Shown here piece by piece: positions 1-8,705 of a stretch of DNA of 64,000 nucleotides (positions within the stretch are counted from its first letter, which is position 1; every line of letters begins with the position of its first letter). The translations under genes and the position numbers were made by a program. The notes beneath the pieces are model-generated. The model did not search any database, was not told the DNA's origin, and worked only from the letters and a program-made list of their open reading frames with translations. Origin of the DNA: JBAZLV01 sp041650055 (GTDB lineage Bacteria > Nitrospirota > UBA9217). The stretch spans positions 1 to 64,000 of the forward strand of contig JBAZLV010000004.1 in assembly GCA_041650055.1 (NCBI GenBank). Direction: 5' to 3'.

Positions 1-1
1 G

Positions 2-1204
2 ATCAACATCACCCCTTCTCACAATCCGTCGCCCTACTCCGGATTAAAGTTCAATCCTGCTGATGGCGGACCGGCTGGAACTGAGATTACAAATTGCATC
101 CAGGCAGAGGCAAATCGGCTCATGAACCAACCGGCTCCCCATGCTTCGAGCGCGCCGGTAAAAGATTTGGTGAAAGTGAATCCTATTCAGCTCTATCTCA
201 CATTTTTAAAAAAACGCGGTACAGTAAACCTTGAGTTTATACAGAAGTTTGTGCAGTGGGCAAACTGTATTGTAGTGGTTGATCATGTGCACGGCGCTAC
301 GCGCGGTGTTCCTGAATTTTTATTGAACGCGTTCGAGTTCCTGCATAGAAAACTCGTTGTGCTCAGAACAGATACTAACCAGCTCTTCGGTGGGGTCGCA
401 CCTGAACCATCGCAAAAAAACATGCAGGAAGTTGATGAGCTTTTAAAAAAGAGCACTGCGGATTACAGAATTGGTGCCATTATGGATCCAGATGGCGACC
501 GGATCAGGCTTGCAGATCAGGAAGTACAAATTCCCATGAATTATTTTGGTGCGATGGCGCTTCATTTTCTGGCGGTGCATAAAAAAGTCAAAGGCGTTGT
601 CGCCAAGTCCGTGGGTACGAGCAATTTTGTAAATGCAATTGCTGAAAAGCTTGGGATTCCCGTACATGAAACAAAGGTGGGGTTCAAGAACTTCAGACCC
701 TATCTTCTTCCGAATGCATCCGAACCTGCGATTGTCGCCTTCGAGGAATCCGATGGCATTACGGGATTCAATCATACCCTTGAGAAAGACGCGTTATTTG
801 GTTTAATGCTGGCAATAGAAATGGTTGCAACCACCGGCAAAAATCTTCATGAATATCTTGATGATCTTATGAAAGAATACGGATATTTTTATCCTGACCG
901 TTCCGGGATAGAAGTTGATCGTTCTCTGGTCGGCGCTCCGCTCAAGAAAAAGATCGACGGTATCAAAGACAAATATCCCGAAGGAAGCAAAATCAAGATT
1001 GGAGCGAAAACACTTACAGTTAAGAAACTGATCACCGTAGATGGAACGAAAATTGTCCTCGATGACGGCTCCTGGCTCATGATCCGGCCGTCAGGAACAG
1101 AACCGAAAGTCCGGTTTTATGTTGAAGCAAGAAAACCGGATGAAATACAACCGATTTTTGAAACAGCAAAGCAATTGACCAAGGATGCGATAGCTGAGGC
1201 GTAA
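2..1204 (+). CDS. pgm: Phosphoglucomutase / phosphohexomutase, 3' part (starts before the window)
   Basis: Interconverts glucose-1-phosphate and glucose-6-phosphate (possibly other hexose phosphates) in the cytoplasm. The frame is open to the left edge of the window. The first codons already encode TPSHNP, the loop with the catalytic phosphoserine, so the true start lies upstream and the ATG at 122 is internal. Further signatures are the metal-binding loop DPDGDR (about 484-501), the sugar-binding EESDG (about 745) and the phosphate-binding RPSGTEPKVR (about 1084). About 400 residues are visible, which fits a 450-550 residue alpha-D-phosphohexomutase. The TPSHNP form resembles glucose-specific Pgm, but PMM/PGM cannot be excluded. 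Confidence 0.9.
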   Translation: MNITPSHNPSPYSGLKFNPADGGPAGTEITNCIQAEANRLMNQPAPHASSAPVKDLVKVNPIQLYLTFLKKRGTVNLEFIQKFVQWANCIVVVDHVHGATRGVPEFLLNAFEFLHRKLVVLRTDTNQLFGGVAPEPSQKNMQEVDELLKKSTADYRIGAIMDPDGDRIRLADQEVQIPMNYFGAMALHFLAVHKKVKGVVAKSVGTSNFVNAIAEKLGIPVHETKVGFKNFRPYLLPNASEPAIVAFEESDGITGFNHTLEKDALFGLMLAIEMVATTGKNLHEYLDDLMKEYGYFYPDRSGIEVDRSLVGAPLKKKIDGIKDKYPEGSKIKIGAKTLTVKKLITVDGTKIVLDDGSWLMIRPSGTEPKVRFYVEARKPDEIQPIFETAKQLTKDAIAEA

Positions 1205-1389
1205 TTGAATATTTCGAGCTTATTTATTATTGTGGTGCAGGATTTACAAAAGCTGTTTTTCAAAATGCGCCTTTGAATAACGATTTACTTACTGCCCTTT
1301 CAAATAGAAAATCTAATTCTGCATGCTCACTTCTAATAGACGAATTCAAAATTCACGATATAGAAATAGCCCTTACAAGGAGGCAAGGG
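1204..1389 (+). pseudogene. Possible remnant of a SIR2-like protein
   Basis: A reading frame without a usable start runs from just after pgm. It contains YYCGAGFTKAVFQNAPL, followed about 30 residues later by IDEFKIHDIEIALT. The GAGFTKA and APLNNDLL pattern resembles the N-terminal NAD-binding region of SIR2-like domains, often seen in defence proteins. The frame then meets the end of the degraded transposase element at about 1390. I read it as a truncated fragment; the family assignment rests on one motif and is weak. Confidence 0.3.
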
Positions 1390-1404
1390 GTCAAATCTCA
1401 TTTG

Positions 1405-1818
1405 TCAACACCTCCGCTCTATACGACTCAGCAATGTCCTTAGTTTTTTATCGCTCTGAATCTTTGCCCCTAGCCGCTTGCGTTCCTGGCTGACTGGACC
1501 ATAACCAATACCAAAGACTTGCCCAATTTCCGGTCCTTTTAAACCGCCAGCCCGATATAATAACTCCATAACAACTCGCCGAAGGTCGCCCTTTTCGCTT
1601 TTGATTGCCTCAATGTCCTTGCCTGTTTCTCGATGTACTGCCTTGAATATCTCTTCCTTAGCCCGGTACCGGTGAATCTCGCCGATTGATGGACGTTCCC
1701 GGTCTTTCATTCCTTCAATATATTTTTTCTTTATCAGGGCAATAAAGGCTGCTCCGCCCAGGATGCTCTTGCCGATGATGTATTCCTTGATCTTCGTGTC
1801 CGCGCCGATCTCAGCGCA
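1405..1818 (-). pseudogene. C-terminal remnant of a RAYT/Y1-type (REP-associated) transposase
   Basis: The frame is open from a TGA at 1819-1821 to the stop at 1405 and encodes about 137 residues, including GKSILGGAAFIALIKK, then DLRRVVMELLYRAGG and GPEIGQVFGIGYGPVSQERK. This matches the DnaA-like helix-turn-helix tail found after the Y1 HUH domain in REP-associated tyrosine transposases of deltaproteobacteria-like genomes. The N-terminal catalytic HUH and Tyr part is missing. The ATG at 1710 only gives a 101-residue tail. A GGGGTCAAATCTCATTTG sequence just beyond the stop looks like the end of such an element. It cannot be active. Confidence 0.65.
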
Positions 1819-1929
1819 TCACAATACTTCAGCAACGCTCCATGCCGGCGCAATGCACCCACTTGGGACATGCGGCGCATCGCTTTCGAATCCTTCACTG
1901 AGGGTTCCGAACAGGGGCATACATCAAGA

Positions 1930-2682
1930 TCAGTTCCCAGATTCACCACAAGGAGCCTCTGCTGATTGTTCGAGAATCGATTGCAATTCCATCGCATTCT
2001 GTGCTGCAAAACCTTTTTGATCGTTGTCAAAATAACAGTAAACATCCTTGTGCTCATTCGACCATGTTTGAAAATCGTGCGCCCAGGCAGACAGCTGTGT
2101 ATCAGTATATTTGCCTTGGTAAGCTCCTTCAGCGCCATGCAATCTGACATACACGAAATCCGCGGTTATTTCCTTTGGAGACTGATAACCGGCATAATCG
2201 TAGATGCAGAATGCAACATTAAATTTTTTCAAGAGAGCAAAGATGTCCGGCTGAAACCAGTTTCTATCGCGGAATTCAAATACACTTCTCACATCTCTTG
2301 GAAGAATTTCAAGAAAACGCTGAAGTCGGCCAGGATCAGGCCTGAACCGGAGAGGTAATTGAAAGAGTACCGGGCCAAGCTTCGGCTCAAGAATCCGGGC
2401 CGCATGCCAGAATTTTTTTGTGCTCTTCTGGGGATCGATAAGCCTCTTCGTATGAGTGATATACCGGCTTGCTTTCACGGAAAACAGAAAAGAATCGGGT
2501 ACCCGTTCCCGCCAGTGATGAAGTGTCGTGTCAAGGGGAAGATGGTAAAAGGTGTTGTTGATCTCAACTGTAGTAAATCGGCTTGCATAAAACCGGAGGA
2601 ATTCTTCTTTAGGAATATCCTCGGGATAAAACAAGCCTTTCCAGGAATCATAGTACCAGCCAGAAGTACCAATGTAGATCAT
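1930..2682 (-). CDS. DUF72 (YecE-like) family protein
   Basis: Conserved TIM-barrel-like family of unknown function. The 250-residue protein opens with YIGTSGWYYDSWKG, the family's hallmark N-terminus. It continues with FYASRFTTVEINNTFY, LGPVLFQLP, VFEFRDRNW, YVRLHG and YCYFDND, in the order seen across DUF72. I chose the ATG at 2682 because GGGGAT lies 8 bases upstream and family members begin just before Y-I-G-T-S; an in-frame TTG at 2712 would add ten residues unlike the family. The last ten residues look atypical, so the tail may have been altered by the neighbouring mobile-element scar. It stands alone, with no clear operon partner. Confidence 0.88.
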   Translation of the reverse strand: MIYIGTSGWYYDSWKGLFYPEDIPKEEFLRFYASRFTTVEINNTFYHLPLDTTLHHWRERVPDSFLFSVKASRYITHTKRLIDPQKSTKKFWHAARILEPKLGPVLFQLPLRFRPDPGRLQRFLEILPRDVRSVFEFRDRNWFQPDIFALLKKFNVAFCIYDYAGYQSPKEITADFVYVRLHGAEGAYQGKYTDTQLSAWAHDFQTWSNEHKDVYCYFDNDQKGFAAQNAMELQSILEQSAEAPCGESGN

Positions 2683-2869
2683 GATGAAATATCCCCATTG
2701 GGTGTGGAGCAATAGTTTCCAGTTTACGTGTGTTGTCCGTTGTTTACGTAGTTATATTAACTATAGCAGACGGTTGTTTTCTTTGACGTGTGAGCAGACA
2801 GGACGTGGTTCATGCTCTATACTTGTACACAAAAGGACTTAAAACAATGGTGACTCAATGGAGGAACAC

Positions 2870-3319
2870 ATGATCAAGCGGATATTGGTTCCAACAGACG
2901 GTTCTCAGGTTTCGCAAAAAGCTGCAAAATATGCAGTGAATCTCGCAAAGCAAACTGGTGCTACACTGATCTTTCTTCATGTTCTTGATGACAGATTTCT
3001 CATCTCTCAATCTGTTCCTGCTTCATCATCTCCCGTGCATGTAAAAGAATCGGTAAAAGATTATTTAGATCAGGCAATGCAGTCCTACATCAAAGAATCC
3101 GCAGCCTTATGCAAGCGAAATGATCTTTCTTGCCAGGTGCTGACCATGAGAGGTCATCCGGTCTCGAGTATTATAAAAAAGGCGGCTGCAATAAAAGCGG
3201 ACTTGATTGTGATGGGTTCACATGGAAGAAGCGGCCTTCAGGCCGTCATGTTGGGAAGCGTAACACATGGCGTATTGAATAGCGGTACAAAAATCCCTGT
3301 CCTGGTAATAAAAAAATAA
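2870..3319 (+). CDS. Universal stress protein (UspA family)
   Basis: Cytoplasmic nucleotide-binding stress protein, 149 residues, one Usp domain. The N-terminus KRILVPTDGSQ is typical. The C-terminal GSHGRSGLQAVMLGS matches the G-2x-G-9x-G-S ATP-binding motif, so it is probably of the ATP-binding class. The start at 2870 is supported by GGAGG at 2860-2864; the upstream ATG at 2858 overlaps that ribosome site and is less likely. It converges with the antiporter gene, the two stops being only a few bases apart. A TATACT -10-like hexamer lies at 2818-2823 without a good -35. Confidence 0.92.
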   Translation: MIKRILVPTDGSQVSQKAAKYAVNLAKQTGATLIFLHVLDDRFLISQSVPASSSPVHVKESVKDYLDQAMQSYIKESAALCKRNDLSCQVLTMRGHPVSSIIKKAAAIKADLIVMGSHGRSGLQAVMLGSVTHGVLNSGTKIPVLVIKK

Positions 3320-3321
3320 TT

Positions 3322-4797
3322 TCATAGAGCCACTCGATTTTTTCCAAGCAGGAGCATGACGGACGGAATCAGCTCGCTTTTGACAATCATATGCAGTCGA
3401 TCGCCGATTCGCAAGCCTGTCGCGCCGCTGGGAATAATGTATTTGCTGTCCCGTTCGATAAAAAGGATTAACGCCCCCGGCGGCAGCCCTAAATCAATAA
3501 TCTGGACTCCCGCAGCCGGGGAGTCAGCACCAATCTCTATTTCAACGGGTTCACCCTGAACATGTTCCCCTGGTTCTAATTCAAACGGAGACCTGAATCG
3601 AGCTGCAAGAGGAGCATCCAATTTGAGCCATCGGGCAACAAGCGCCACGGTAGAGCCTTGCAAAAGTGCTGACGTGATGACCACAAAGAACACGATATTA
3701 AAAATCATATCAGCTTTTTCCAAACCGGCAACAAGAGGAAATGTTCCCAGAACAATCGGTACCGCTCCCCGCAGTCCGACCCAGGAAATCATCACTTTTC
3801 TCATGACCGTTACACGTGCAAAGAGAAGCGCAAGAAAGACGGCAACAGGGCGAGCAACCAGCATCAAGACCGCCGCGGCAAGCAGGCCAACCGGAATCAC
3901 GGGAACCAGATGGGAAGGATACACCTGCAACCCCAGAATAAGGAACATCGTTATCTGCATCAACCAGGCAAGCCCGTCATGGAAGCGGATCAAGCTTTTC
4001 TTTTTTGCAAACACGCTGTTTCCCATAACCAGGCCGGCTACATAGACCGAGAGAAAACCATTTCCCAGAACCATGGTTGTCAGCCCGTAGTTGAACAAGA
4101 CAAGGGCCAGGGTTAAGACTGAGTAAAGCCCGTCATATTCAAGTTTTATTTTGTTAATAAGATAAATGGACCCCTTCCCGATCGCAAATCCAAGCAGTGC
4201 ACCCACGGTCATCTGCCAGATCAACATGACTGCCAGATTTTCAATACCTGCATTTTTATTCAAAATAAGCATGATCATCCCGGTGGTTAAAAAAACCGCC
4301 ATGGGATCATTGCTCCCTGATTCAAGTTCAAGAAGCGGCCGCAAGGTTCCCTTGAGGCTTACTTTATGTGAGCGAAGCACGGCAAATACCGCGGCTGCAT
4401 CAGTGGAAGATACAATGGCTCCAAGCAGCATCGCTTCGAAAAAGGTGAAATCGAGCACGTAGTAGACAAAGACGCCGACCAGCGTGGCGGTTATAACAAC
4501 ACCCAGCGTTGCAAGAGATAACCCCTGCCAGAGAACAGGGCGGACGCTCTTCCAATTCGTGTCCACTCCGCCTGCAAACAGAATAAATGAGAGTGCAACG
4601 ATGCCGACTGATTGCACTAGCGTGGGGTCATCAAAATGAATGCCTCCCGGGCCGTCAGAACCAGCAAGCATCCCGATCGTCAGAAAAATAACGAGGGCAG
4701 GAATACCGAGACGGCTCGCGATCGTGCTCGAAATAATATTGAGCAGAATGAGGGCGGCGACTGCAAAAAGAATAAATTCAAATGAAGGAAAGTTCAT
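3322..4797 (-). CDS. CPA1-type K+ or Na+/H+ antiporter with C-terminal RCK domain (NhaP2/CvrA-like)
   Basis: Inner-membrane cation/proton exchanger of about 491 residues. Roughly the first 390 residues carry 12-13 hydrophobic segments with the conserved STDAAAVFAVLR and GLRGAVPIVLGTFPL motifs of the NhaP/CvrA group. The last 90 residues form an RCK_C (TrkA-C) like domain with ADSPAAG and GATGLRIGDRLHMIV, which usually binds a regulatory ligand. I prefer the ATG at 4797 because it sits just before the first membrane segment; an in-frame TTG at 4848 would add 17 residues. It is divergent from the next antiporter, so the two may share a control region at 4798-4915. Potassium as substrate is inferred from the family. 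Confidence 0.87.
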   Translation of the reverse strand: MNFPSFEFILFAVAALILLNIISSTIASRLGIPALVIFLTIGMLAGSDGPGGIHFDDPTLVQSVGIVALSFILFAGGVDTNWKSVRPVLWQGLSLATLGVVITATLVGVFVYYVLDFTFFEAMLLGAIVSSTDAAAVFAVLRSHKVSLKGTLRPLLELESGSNDPMAVFLTTGMIMLILNKNAGIENLAVMLIWQMTVGALLGFAIGKGSIYLINKIKLEYDGLYSVLTLALVLFNYGLTTMVLGNGFLSVYVAGLVMGNSVFAKKKSLIRFHDGLAWLMQITMFLILGLQVYPSHLVPVIPVGLLAAAVLMLVARPVAVFLALLFARVTVMRKVMISWVGLRGAVPIVLGTFPLVAGLEKADMIFNIVFFVVITSALLQGSTVALVARWLKLDAPLAARFRSPFELEPGEHVQGEPVEIEIGADSPAAGVQIIDLGLPPGALILFIERDSKYIIPSGATGLRIGDRLHMIVKSELIPSVMLLLGKNRVAL

Positions 4798-4915
4798 GCA
4801 ATAATCCAAAAAGTACGCTTGAATAGAATATTTTTCAAAATATATCAAGGAGTGTCTGCCATGTCAAAGAAAAAGCATAGTTGTTCAATCCGATGGGTTA
4901 TGATATATTTTGCAT

Positions 4916-6889
4916 ATGCATACAGACAATACCATACTTCGCGAACTCGTGCTTCTTCTTGCCGCATCACTTCCAATTACATTTTTATTTCATAAATTGA
5001 GATTACCCGCGCTCGTCGGGTTCATTATTACCGGTATTGTCCTTGGTCCCTATGGTGCCGCTTTTGTAACGGATACAACGGTTATGGAGCGGCTTGCTGA
5101 AATCGGCGTTGTACTTCTTTTATTCACAATCGGACTTGAATTCTCTATCGAAAACATCATGCATTCGGGCCGCCTGCTCCTCGCTGGCGGGTCGCTCCAG
5201 GTCCTTTTAACAATAGCGGCAGTAACCGGAATTTCACTATTGTTCAATGCTTCGTTTCCGCAAGCAGTTTTTTTCGGATTCCTTGCATCACTAAGTAGCA
5301 CTGCCATTGTATTCAAAATGTATTCAGACCGCGTAGAACTGGATTCTGCCCATGGAAAGCTCGCCACCGGAATTCTTCTTTTCCAGGATATCGCAGTTGT
5401 GCCTATGATGCTTTTGCTGCCTGTTCTGGGGCAAGCCGCTGTTTCAGGCGGTGTGCATCCGCTTTCTATTATCGTAACCCTAGGGAAAGCCCTTGCAGGT
5501 ATTGTTATCATATTTCTGGCGGCTAGAAAAATCGTTCCATATCTATTGTATCAAGTGATCAGGCTGAAAAATCGTGAAATTTTCTTTTTACTCATTGTTC
5601 TGCTCTGTATGGGAACAGCATGGCTTACCTATAAACTGGGCCTTTCCCTGGCACTTGGTGCCTTTCTTGCCGGGCTTATTATTTCCGAATCTGAATACAG
5701 TCATCATATCGTCACAAATATCATGCCGTTCCGGGATTATTTTGCGAGCATTTTTTTCATATCCATCGGCATGCTGCTGCATACAACATATTTATCGTCG
5801 CATTGGGGCTTGATCATCATGATGACAGCCGCACTTATCGTGATAAAAACGATAATCGTTTTTATCACTGCAAAGCTCTTTCGGTATCCCTTTAGAAGTT
5901 CATTGCTGGTAGGCCTCGGACTGGCGCAGATTGGAGAATTTTCCTTTCTTCTGGCACAAGAGGGATCAGTAAATGGCCTTATCAGCGGCGATTTATATCA
6001 GCTCTTTATCGATACTTCCATTTTAAGCATGCTTGCTACACCCTTGATCGTTCAATTCGCTCCTCTCTTTGTAGGAACCCTTCCTGAAGGCTTTCATACA
6101 AAGGAGAAAAATGACTCCTGCACTCTTTCCGAACATACCATCATTGCCGGTTATGGATTAAATGGCAAAAATCTGGCAAAAACACTAAGAGCCACCCATA
6201 TTCCCTATGTCCTGCTCGAGGTAAACGCTGATGTGATTAGAAGGGCGCGTGAAGAAAGTGAACCGATCATTTATGGTGATATTACCCGTAAATATGTCCT
6301 TGAACAGGCAGGTATTGCCTGCGCAAAGATAATTGTTTTTGCTATATCTGATTTCAACGCGACAAGAATTGCAGTTAAACATTCGCGCGAATTGAACCCT
6401 TCCATTTTTATTCTTGTTCGCACACGGTACGCTGCAGAAGTCGACGAGCTTTACAAACTGGGTGCTAACCAGGTTATTCCTGAGGAATTCGAAACATCCA
6501 TTGAAATATTCTCCCGTGTCCTGCATGAATATCATGTCCCGAGTAATGTGATCGCAAATCAAGTACAAATGGTGCGATTTGGCGGATATAAAATGCTCCG
6601 GGGTATGTCTCTGGACCAGGAACAGATTGGAAGAATTGCTTCATTGTTTGCCGGAGCAACGGTCGACAATGTTCAGATTGACCAGGATTCTCCTGCAAAT
6701 AGAAAAACGCTTCGTGAATTGGATATTAGAAAAAACTCCGGAGCAACCGTTATAGCTATTGTCCGGAGTGGTGAAGCAATGACAAATCCCGAACCCGATC
6801 TCATGCTTCAACCTGATGATATCGTTGTTCTCCTGGGAGCACATGCAAACTTGGATCAAGCGGGAATTTTACTGACGCGAAAGATTTAG
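4916..6889 (+). CDS. CPA2-type cation/proton antiporter with RCK_N and RCK_C domains (KefB/KefC-like)
   Basis: A 657-residue inner-membrane transporter. Residues about 1-390 form the antiporter domain with ASLSSTAIVFKM and GLAQIGEFSFLLAQ. This is followed by a TrkA-N NAD-binding domain (HTIIAGYGLNGKNLA, a GxGxxG Rossmann loop), then an RCK_C domain with LQPDDIVVLLG near the end. Such proteins usually act in K+ efflux or pH homeostasis. The ATG at 4916 is preferred to the TTG two codons upstream; no strong ribosome site is visible. No KefF/KefG ancillary flavoprotein lies beside it, so glutathione gating is not supported. Its stop lies 29 bases before tRNA-Sec. Confidence 0.9.
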   Translation: MHTDNTILRELVLLLAASLPITFLFHKLRLPALVGFIITGIVLGPYGAAFVTDTTVMERLAEIGVVLLLFTIGLEFSIENIMHSGRLLLAGGSLQVLLTIAAVTGISLLFNASFPQAVFFGFLASLSSTAIVFKMYSDRVELDSAHGKLATGILLFQDIAVVPMMLLLPVLGQAAVSGGVHPLSIIVTLGKALAGIVIIFLAARKIVPYLLYQVIRLKNREIFFLLIVLLCMGTAWLTYKLGLSLALGAFLAGLIISESEYSHHIVTNIMPFRDYFASIFFISIGMLLHTTYLSSHWGLIIMMTAALIVIKTIIVFITAKLFRYPFRSSLLVGLGLAQIGEFSFLLAQEGSVNGLISGDLYQLFIDTSILSMLATPLIVQFAPLFVGTLPEGFHTKEKNDSCTLSEHTIIAGYGLNGKNLAKTLRATHIPYVLLEVNADVIRRAREESEPIIYGDITRKYVLEQAGIACAKIIVFAISDFNATRIAVKHSRELNPSIFILVRTRYAAEVDELYKLGANQVIPEEFETSIEIFSRVLHEYHVPSNVIANQVQMVRFGGYKMLRGMSLDQEQIGRIASLFAGATVDNVQIDQDSPANRKTLRELDIRKNSGATVIAIVRSGEAMTNPEPDLMLQPDDIVVLLGAHANLDQAGILLTRKI

Positions 6890-6917
6890 CGGAACAACGT
6901 TTTTTCTCAGCCATAAA

Positions 6918-7016
6918 GGGAGTGAGTGCGCGGCTGGTGCCCGTCATGGATTTCAAATCCACTGTTTCTTAGTGAAAGCTAGGAAAGATGCGTTCGATTC
7001 GCATGCGCTCCCGCCA
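6918..7016 (+). tRNA. selC: tRNA-Sec (selenocysteine, anticodon TCA)
   Basis: A 99-nt tRNA with encoded CCA. The anticodon arm reads TGGATTTCAAATCCA, placing TCA in the loop and closely resembling other bacterial selC genes. The variable arm is long (TTTCTTAG paired with CTAGGAAA, 8 bp). The T arm is ATGCG-TTCGATT-CGCAT. The acceptor GGGAGTG pairs with the 3' CGCTCCC (one U-G), with an eighth position A/G that does not pair. It implies that the cell translates some UGA codons as selenocysteine using SelA/SelB/SelD encoded elsewhere. No selB or selenoprotein was recognised in this window. Confidence 0.9.
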
Positions 7017-7020
7017 TAAA

Positions 7021-7056
7021 TAAAAAAGAGTCTGTATCGTAGTGCAATACAGACTC
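7021..7056 (-). terminator. Intrinsic terminator downstream of the OmpA-like gene
   Basis: GAGTCTGTAT (7028-7037) pairs with ATACAGACTC (7047-7056). Read on the minus strand the stem is followed by a T run (TTTTTT at 7027-7022). It lies 24 bases past the stop of the minus-strand OmpA-like gene and close to the end of tRNA-Sec, so it may limit transcription from both sides. Confidence 0.75.
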
Positions 7057-7079
7057 GTGTGAGTGATTTTTAAATCGTT

Positions 7080-7637
7080 CTATTTCATAATAACCGCTTC
7101 AACTCTTCGGTTTTTTGCTCTGCCTTCAGCCGTATCATTGGAAGCGATAGGTTTCGTTTCGCCAAACCCCTTTGCTGAAAGCCTTGCCGAATCAATCCCG
7201 TATTTCGTCACCAGCAAATTCATGACGGCTTGAGCCCTGTTTTGTGAGAGGGTCATGTTGAATTGGGGATCGCTCATGCTGTCGGTGTGACCTTGAATCT
7301 CTGCTTTTACATCAGGATAACGATTTAAGTAAGCGGCTAATTTTTGTAGTTCGGAATAGGATTCCGGTTTGACCGTTGACTGGGCGGTATCAAAATTAAC
7401 ATGAATGGCAATGGTCTCGACAATGGTTTTCTGAACCGGAGCAGCTGCAACCGCTTTCCCCCTCGGAATACACTGGGAGCCATCACCATGGTTTGTTGCT
7501 ACGTAGTTACCGCCTGTTGACATCACGAACTTCCCTTCAGTTGTGTAAACACAACTACCTGCCATCGACTCTGCCGCTATTATTGTTCCCATCACTACAA
7601 AGAATGCAACCGCTACTAACAGCATAAATCTTTTCAT
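7080..7637 (-). CDS. OmpA-family peptidoglycan-binding protein
   Basis: A 185-residue exported protein. Residues 1-26 are a signal peptide (MKRFMLLVAVAFFVVMG...). Residues about 27-60 are a short Cys-containing segment (SCVYTTEG, SQCIPRG). Residues about 75-185 are an OmpA C-terminal domain with HVNFDTAQSTVKPES, IQGHTDSMSDPQFN, LSQNRAQAV and AEGRAKNRRVEAVI, which holds the Asp and Arg that grip peptidoglycan. It probably tethers the envelope to the cell wall. No lipobox is seen. A good AAGGAGG site precedes the ATG, and a terminator follows the gene. Single-gene unit. Confidence 0.88.
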   Translation of the reverse strand: MKRFMLLVAVAFFVVMGTIIAAESMAGSCVYTTEGKFVMSTGGNYVATNHGDGSQCIPRGKAVAAAPVQKTIVETIAIHVNFDTAQSTVKPESYSELQKLAAYLNRYPDVKAEIQGHTDSMSDPQFNMTLSQNRAQAVMNLLVTKYGIDSARLSAKGFGETKPIASNDTAEGRAKNRRVEAVIMK

Positions 7638-7842
7638 TTTTTCCTCCTTTTTTTACAATATATAATATAAAAACAACTATCCTTTTTGATTATATAAATA
7701 TAAGCGCAACTTCCTGCAACAAATCTTCTGATAAGTAGCTTTGTTTCTATCATAGCCTTTCATAAGCTGTAAAGCAACTAAAGCAACCTTTTTTTATTGA
7801 GTATTTTTGCAACGTTCTGTTTGTCCTCTAAACACCTATGGT
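7638..7842. other. Non-coding intergenic region
   Basis: An A/T-rich stretch between the divergent ompA-like and small exported protein genes. It holds the ribosome site of the ompA-like gene and presumably its promoter (AT-rich runs around 7660-7700). I see no gene or RNA fold that I can support. Confidence 0.5.
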
Positions 7843-7873
7843 TTGACATACCTTTAAAACAATGATATATGAT
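7843..7873 (+). promoter_or_regulatory. Probable sigma-70 promoter of the small exported protein gene
   Basis: TTGACA at 7843-7848 and TATGAT at 7868-7873 are 19 bases apart; TATATG two bases earlier gives a 17-base spacer. Transcription would start near 7880, leaving an ~80-base leader with a small CCTCTTCGAGAGG hairpin before the ribosome site. Confidence 0.5.
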
Positions 7874-7957
7874 ATACTTTAATTCTGTAAACACGATCTG
7901 ATCCAAGGAAACCCATCCTCTTCGAGAGGTTGGAATTTATTGTACGGGAGGAGTCAC

Positions 7958-8221
7958 ATGAAGCGTATTTTAATTGTCGTTGTTGCTATGCTGTTTGTTG
8001 CATCAGTTGCTTTTGCATATCAGGTCACCGGACCGGTGCTTGAACTGACCAATGACAAGATCGTTGTTCAGAAAGGCAAAGAAAAATGGGAAGTAGCACG
8101 TGACGCAAAGACAAAAGTCACCGGCGATCTCAAAGTCGGTTCAAAAGTAACGGTACAATATGAAATGAAGGCAACCAGTATTGAAGTAAAGCAGGAAAAA
8201 GGGAAAAAGAAAGCCAAATAA
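7958..8221 (+). CDS. Small exported protein of unknown function
   Basis: An 87-residue protein with a clear signal peptide (MKRILIVVVAMLFVASVAFA, cleaved after the ...AFA). The mature part of about 67 residues is a small beta-rich, very Lys-rich domain (LELTNDKIVVQKGKEKWEVA, then KVTGDLKVGSKVTVQYEMKA) ending KKKAK. The G-x-V-x-V-x-Y pattern resembles small OB-like or DUF5666-like periplasmic modules, but I do not assign a family. The start at 7958 has GGGAGGAG 7 bases upstream. It has its own promoter and a strong terminator, so it forms a single-gene unit and is probably well expressed. Confidence 0.8.
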   Translation: MKRILIVVVAMLFVASVAFAYQVTGPVLELTNDKIVVQKGKEKWEVARDAKTKVTGDLKVGSKVTVQYEMKATSIEVKQEKGKKKAK

Positions 8222-8241
8222 GTTTTTTTGAAACAAAAACC

Positions 8242-8271
8242 AAAGCCCCTGAGAAACAGATCAGGGGCTTT
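8242..8271. terminator. Bidirectional intrinsic terminator
   Basis: AAAGCCCCTGA (8242-8252) pairs with TCAGGGGCTTT (8261-8271), an 11-bp stem with an 8-base loop. T-rich sequence follows on the plus strand (TTTGTATTT) and, on the minus strand, TTTGGTTTTTG. It sits between convergent genes and can serve both. Confidence 0.85.
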
Positions 8272-8275
8272 GTAT

Positions 8276-8575
8276 TTACCAAAGCATCTGGATCAAGAGC
8301 AGGATTGAGATGCTCGCAATAAGAGCGAGCCCGAGCATAAACCCGATATCCGCTATTTTCTCGTACAGGTCAGCCCGTTTTTGATTTCGGATCGAAGCAT
8401 AGGAAAAAAAGCAGGGAACAATAAAAAAGATAATACCAGCGCCCGCCGCTTCATCAATCAGTGTGGTATCTGACAGTCCGATCGCCTTAATCGAACAGAG
8501 AATGACGAAACACAATCCGAGCAAATTGGACGCAGTGGGAAGAATATGATGGCTTATTTTCGTATCGTCAGGCAT
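8276..8575 (-). CDS. Small integral membrane protein of unknown function
   Basis: A 99-residue protein with three hydrophobic segments (about residues 11-29, 41-60 and 77-98) and a short charged loop RNQKRADLYEKIADIG. I do not recognise a family. The ATG at 8575 is chosen because AAGGAGG lies 7 bases upstream; the open frame extends further but has no better start. The stop is 4 bases from the shared terminator. Confidence 0.72.
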   Translation of the reverse strand: MPDDTKISHHILPTASNLLGLCFVILCSIKAIGLSDTTLIDEAAGAGIIFFIVPCFFSYASIRNQKRADLYEKIADIGFMLGLALIASISILLLIQMLW

Positions 8576-8705
8576 GCAAAACCTCCTTTGTATAATCATG
8601 AGCAAAATCATTTTATTATAAGGGAAGAAAGTTTGCAAAGACTTTTCTAAGGATGGGATGGGGGCTTAGCTTTTAAGTTAGGCATACAAACGTCTACCAA
8701 GAGAG

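Noticed and set aside
1763..2020. Plus-strand frame across the DUF72 tail and transposase remnant
   Set aside because: Antisense to two better-supported sequences, with no recognisable product.
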